NCBI RefSeq assembly: GCF_002993285.1 | Contig: NZ_CP027433.1 | Coordinates: 3,472,001-3,536,000 of the forward strand | Reading direction: 5' to 3' | Length of the DNA: 64,000 nucleotides | Source: Gordonia iterans | GTDB taxonomy: Bacteria > Actinomycetota > Actinomycetes > Mycobacteriales > Mycobacteriaceae | Shown here: piece by piece, positions 61,571 to 64,000 of the stretch | Layout: each line of letters starts with the position of its first letter | Numbering within the stretch: the first letter of the stretch is position 1 | The notes under the pieces: model-generated | The model's input: the letters and a program-made list of their open reading frames with translations, nothing else | Database searches by the model: none | Told to the model about the DNA's origin: nothing | Translations under genes and position numbers: made by a program

Positions 61571-64000
61571 GACCACAGTCACCGGAGACAGAGCCGCACT
61601 CTTACCCACCGCCGCAGCCGCCAAGCAGCGGATCGTCGGGGCGTCGAACAGATCCCGGATCGACAGTTCCACACCCAGTGCTTCACCAGCCCGGGCCACC
61701 ACCCGCATCGCGCTCAGTGAGTTACCACCCGCATCGAAGAACGACTCGATCACCCCGACCCGCTCCACACCCAGCACCTCGGCGAACACCGCAGCCAATG
61801 CCTCTTCGGCCTCGCCCTCGGGTGCGACGTACTCGGTCTCGGTCGACGACAGATCCGGCTCCGGCAGCGCCCGACGATCCAACTTGCCCGCCGAGTTCAG
61901 CGTCACCTCATCAAGCAGCATCCACACCGACGGACGCATGTACTCCGGCAACGACGCGGCCATATGGGCCTTCAGCGCGTCGAGGTCCACCGACGCCGGT
62001 GAGACATACCCGACCAAGAACTCCCCACCCGCAGGCGCGACAGCGACTGTCGCCGCCGCATGCACAACGCCCGCCCCACCTGCAATCGCCGCTTCGATCT
62101 CGCCGAGCTCAATCCGCTGACCCCGCAACTTCACCTGGAAGTCCGTCCGCCCCAGATACTCAATGTTCCCGCCCGGCACACGCCTAACCAAGTCACCGGT
62201 GCGATACAGACGCGCGCCCTGCGCACCGTACGGGTCAGCGATAAAGCGTTCAGCAGTCAGATCCGGACGTGCAGCGTAACCGCGCGCAACCTGCACACCA
62301 CCCAGATACAACTCACCGGGAACTCCATCAGGCACCGGACTAAGCCGACTATCGAGCACCACAGCGGTCACGTTTAGCGACGGTCGCCCGATCGGGACGG
62401 TCAGATCATCGCGGCCAATCCTGTACGCCGTGACGTCCACCGTCGCCTCGGTCGGCCCATACTGATTGTAGAACTTGGCGCCTGGCAGTTGCCTAATCAT
62501 CGCCGCAGCATGGGCCGGGCTTACCGCCTCACCACCGACGACGACCGTACGCAGCGACGTCAAATTCTGAATTTGATCACCGGCGGCGTCGAGGAACACC
62601 GCGAGCATCGACGGCACGAACGACGCGATCGTCACCTCTTGCGAAGCAATCAGTTCAGCAAGATACACCGGATCACGGTGCCCATCGGGACGAGCAATGA
62701 CCACTGAAGCGCCGTTGACCAGCGGCAACATCGTCTCGAAGACTGACACGTCGAAGCCCAGCGGCGCCTTGTGCAGAACCCTGTCGGAAGGTTCGATGAA
62801 CCAACCGTCCTGCATAGACATCACCCGATTGAGAACCGACTGGTGGGAAACAGCAACGCCCTTTGGCATGCCCGTAGAACCCGATGTAAACAGGGCGTAC
62901 AAAGCATGGTCTGGGTGCAATGGAGTCAAACGCTCAGCATCCGTGACCGGTTCGACATCCGTATCCACCGGATCCGAACAATCGACTCCAAACAGCACCA
63001 CACCTTCAAGTCCCGCCACCGCATCCGGTGTCGAGCCAGCAGCCACCAACACAGTGCGCGCACCGGCCGTCGACAGCATGTACCCGGCACGCTCAGACGG
63101 AGCCGCCACGTCGATCGGCACATACTGACCACCTGCAGCAATCACCGCGCCTATGGCGACAACAGCCTCGACGCTGCGATCGATGCACACACCGACCGCC
63201 ACATCCGGGCCGACGCCCGCAGCGATCAACTCACGCGCCAACACCGCCACCCGCGCACCGAACTCGCCGTACGAAACCTCACGACCTTCGAACACCAACG
63301 CCGTAGCGTCCGGAGCCGAAACCACCTGCGCCGCAACAGCATCCGCGACCGATCCCGCAGGAACCTCGACCATCGGACCCGTCCCCGCAACCAACGCCGC
63401 GGCACGCTCGTCGCCGACCAGCATCGACACGTCGCCCACGGCAAGAGTCGGCTCAGCGGTCAACCCGTCAAGGGTCGCCACCAGACGATCTGCGAGAGTC
63501 TGCGCTGTCGACTCATCGAACAGATCCGCCGCCACGATCACCGAACCTGACCAATCCTGGCCGTCCGGCGCCGACGACACGGTGAAAGTCACGTCCACCT
63601 GCGCTGGAATTACCGGCGGTGCGATCGACTCCGCCGAAACACCGGCGATCTCCGCGTTCACCTGCGCTGCCGACGCACCCGGATCGAACGACAACATCAC
63701 CTGAGCCAGCGGCGAGAACGCCTCACTGCGCACCGGATCGATCGCCTCGACCACCGACTCGAACGGCACATCCTGATGCGCCAACGCCGCCAGATCCGAC
63801 TCCCGCACCTGAGCAAGCAACTCAGCAAAACTCATCGACGGATCAACCCGGGCACGCAACACCAAGGTGTTCACAAACATGCCCACCAACGCATCCAGCG
63901 CAGCCTGACCACGACCGGCCACCGGCGTCCCGACCGCAATATCCTCGGTCGCCGACAACCGCCCCAGCAACACCGCCAACGCCGCATGCACCACCATGAA
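60128..64000 (-). CDS. Gene A: NRPS, 5' end outside the window (C-A-PCP-C)
   Basis: This is the C-terminal 1290 residues of a peptide synthetase; the reading frame is open at the right edge. Domains in order are the last third of a C domain, an A domain (FTSGSTGMPKGV, YGPTEAT, YRTGDL, NSAGKLDR), a PCP with its phosphopantetheine serine (FDAGGNSLSAM) and a full C domain with HHIVADGES. The protein ends in the C-A linker, about 30 residues after the C domain, with no A domain behind it. The A domain that should pair with this C opens gene B, so the module is split over two proteins. The stop (TGA, 60128-60130) lies 28 bp before the preferred start of gene B, so translation is probably coupled. 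No thioesterase, E or recognisable docking helix follows. The family assignment is certain; upstream modules cannot be seen. Confidence 0.97.
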   Translation of the reverse strand, partial: FMVVHAALAVLLGRLSATEDIAVGTPVAGRGQAALDALVGMFVNTLVLRARVDPSMSFAELLAQVRESDLAALAHQDVPFESVVEAIDPVRSEAFSPLAQVMLSFDPGASAAQVNAEIAGVSAESIAPPVIPAQVDVTFTVSSAPDGQDWSGSVIVAADLFDESTAQTLADRLVATLDGLTAEPTLAVGDVSMLVGDERAAALVAGTGPMVEVPAGSVADAVAAQVVSAPDATALVFEGREVSYGEFGARVAVLARELIAAGVGPDVAVGVCIDRSVEAVVAIGAVIAAGGQYVPIDVAAPSERAGYMLSTAGARTVLVAAGSTPDAVAGLEGVVLFGVDCSDPVDTDVEPVTDAERLTPLHPDHALYALFTSGSTGMPKGVAVSHQSVLNRVMSMQDGWFIEPSDRVLHKAPLGFDVSVFETMLPLVNGASVVIARPDGHRDPVYLAELIASQEVTIASFVPSMLAVFLDAAGDQIQNLTSLRTVVVGGEAVSPAHAAAMIRQLPGAKFYNQYGPTEATVDVTAYRIGRDDLTVPIGRPSLNVTAVVLDSRLSPVPDGVPGELYLGGVQVARGYAARPDLTAERFIADPYGAQGARLYRTGDLVRRVPGGNIEYLGRTDFQVKLRGQRIELGEIEAAIAGGAGVVHAAATVAVAPAGGEFLVGYVSPASVDLDALKAHMAASLPEYMRPSVWMLLDEVTLNSAGKLDRRALPEPDLSSTETEYVAPEGEAEEALAAVFAEVLGVERVGVIESFFDAGGNSLSAMRVVARAGEALGVELSIRDLFDAPTIRCLAAAAVGKSAALSPVTVVDPRPERVPLSFAQQRMWFINRLEPELATYNISMALEVSGALDVDALYRAVLDVVERHEILRTTFPAADGDPYQLVHAAGSREAEPDWAVVDGEAALRQAAMTGFDVAARPPVRIRLWERSPGEWLFVAVLHHIVADGESMGPLVGDVVAAYAARAEGRAPEFEPLPVQFADYALWQRRELGDPSDPASVVGRQLEVWERDLAGLPGLVEIPADRPRPQVASHRGATYTTEIPHAIGDRIEELARQRGVTPFMVVHAALAVLISRLSATAEIAILTPIAGRGQRELDPLIGMFVNTLVLRTDINSSMSFDALLSEVRGTDLEAFANADVPFESLVERLNPVRSQAFTPLSQVMLTAGPGSRDAEPSAGDIDGLHIRPATSGVTPAQVDLTFDVRFIADGPWALSVVYATDLFDETSITTLSRRFIAVVDELTENPYSAVASPRLLDEAETEQITAWSTGGDGPHGVHTVPALVDSWPNGDG
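61615..63360 (-). other. Gene A, A-PCP (code DVFSVGQVD, substrate unassigned)
   Basis: An intact A domain has A3 FTSGSTGMPKGV, A4 GFDVSVFE, A5 NQYGPTEATVD, A7 YRTGDL and A10 NSAGKLDR. The residues at the binding-pocket positions read D-V-F-S-V-G-Q-V-D by alignment to GrsA. I do not recognise this as a standard code. The PCP carries FFDAGGNSLSAM near 61720. The A/PCP call is firm; the substrate is unknown. Confidence 0.9.
63400..64000 (-). other. Gene A, C domain (C-terminal part only)
   Basis: Visible motifs are FMVVHAALAVLL, GRGQAALDALVGMFVNTL and FSPLAQVMLSF, typical of the second half of a condensation domain. The catalytic HHxxxDG lies beyond the right edge. It condenses onto the residue loaded by the next A domain (61860-63360). 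Confidence 0.93.

Noticed and set aside
1..64000. tRNA or rRNA genes, insertion sequences, CRISPR arrays, thioesterase or tailoring domains (methylation, oxidation, cyclisation)
   Set aside because: All sequence outside the 150-bp gap is accounted for by C, A, PCP and E domains and their linkers. No HHxxxDG motif is replaced by the DxxxxD of heterocyclisation domains.

Overview
The whole 64 kb window is one continuous non-ribosomal peptide synthetase (NRPS) locus, read entirely from the minus strand. I see no tRNA, rRNA, transposase, CRISPR array, regulator, transporter, tailoring gene, loading module or thioesterase. The GC-rich coding sequence, the GTG starts and the style of the synthetase (FAQQRMWFIN-type condensation domains) suggest an actinomycete of the Mycobacteriales, such as Rhodococcus, Gordonia or Nocardia. 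The genus is inference.

In order of transcription (right to left) there are four giant genes. Gene A (64000-60128) lacks its 5' end and shows C-A-PCP-C. Gene B (60099-39478, 6873 aa) is A-PCP/C-A-PCP/C-A-PCP-E/C-A-PCP/C-A-PCP/C-A-PCP/C. Gene C (39445-17687, 7252 aa) is A-PCP/C-A-PCP-E/C-A-PCP/C-A-PCP/C-A-PCP/C-A-PCP/C-pseudoA. Gene D (17536 to beyond base 1, 5845 codons visible) is A-PCP-E/C-A-PCP/C-A-PCP/C-A-PCP/C-A-PCP/C. In all: 19 C, 18 intact A, one degenerate A, 18 PCP and 3 E domains. Both ends of the assembly line lie outside the window.

By colinearity the visible part adds 18 residues. With specificity codes read by eye on GrsA numbering, the order is: ?(DVFSVGQVD) - ?(DVPHFSLVE) - ?(DALQFGLVY) - D-Ser - ?(DCPHSTLIE) - ?(DALFYGLIG) - Thr - Ser - D-?(DPLIAGQIY) - Ser - ?(DALQFGLVY) - Ser - ?(DALQFGLVY) - D-?(DAFVAAFVW) - ?(DCPHSTLVE) - ?(DCPHSTLIE) - ?(DVPHFSLVE) - Thr, followed by another condensation domain. 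Ser and Thr calls match well-known codes; the others I cannot assign. Each E domain is preceded by a GGDS-type PCP and followed by a C domain of DCL appearance (HHxLFDGWS), which is internally consistent.

Four things stand out. (1) Every gene boundary falls between a C domain and the A domain of the same module, so three modules are built from two polypeptides, and the A/B and B/C boundaries look like copies of each other. (2) Gene C ends in an A-domain relic that has lost its ATP-binding motifs and its C-terminal subdomain, yet stays in frame and is clearly related to the active A domain that opens gene D. (3) One A domain in gene D carries a 74-codon proline-rich repeat just before its YRTGD motif. 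(4) The locus is a recombination mosaic: a perfect 511-bp repeat, a duplicated Ser-X dimodule and alternating blocks of different base skew.
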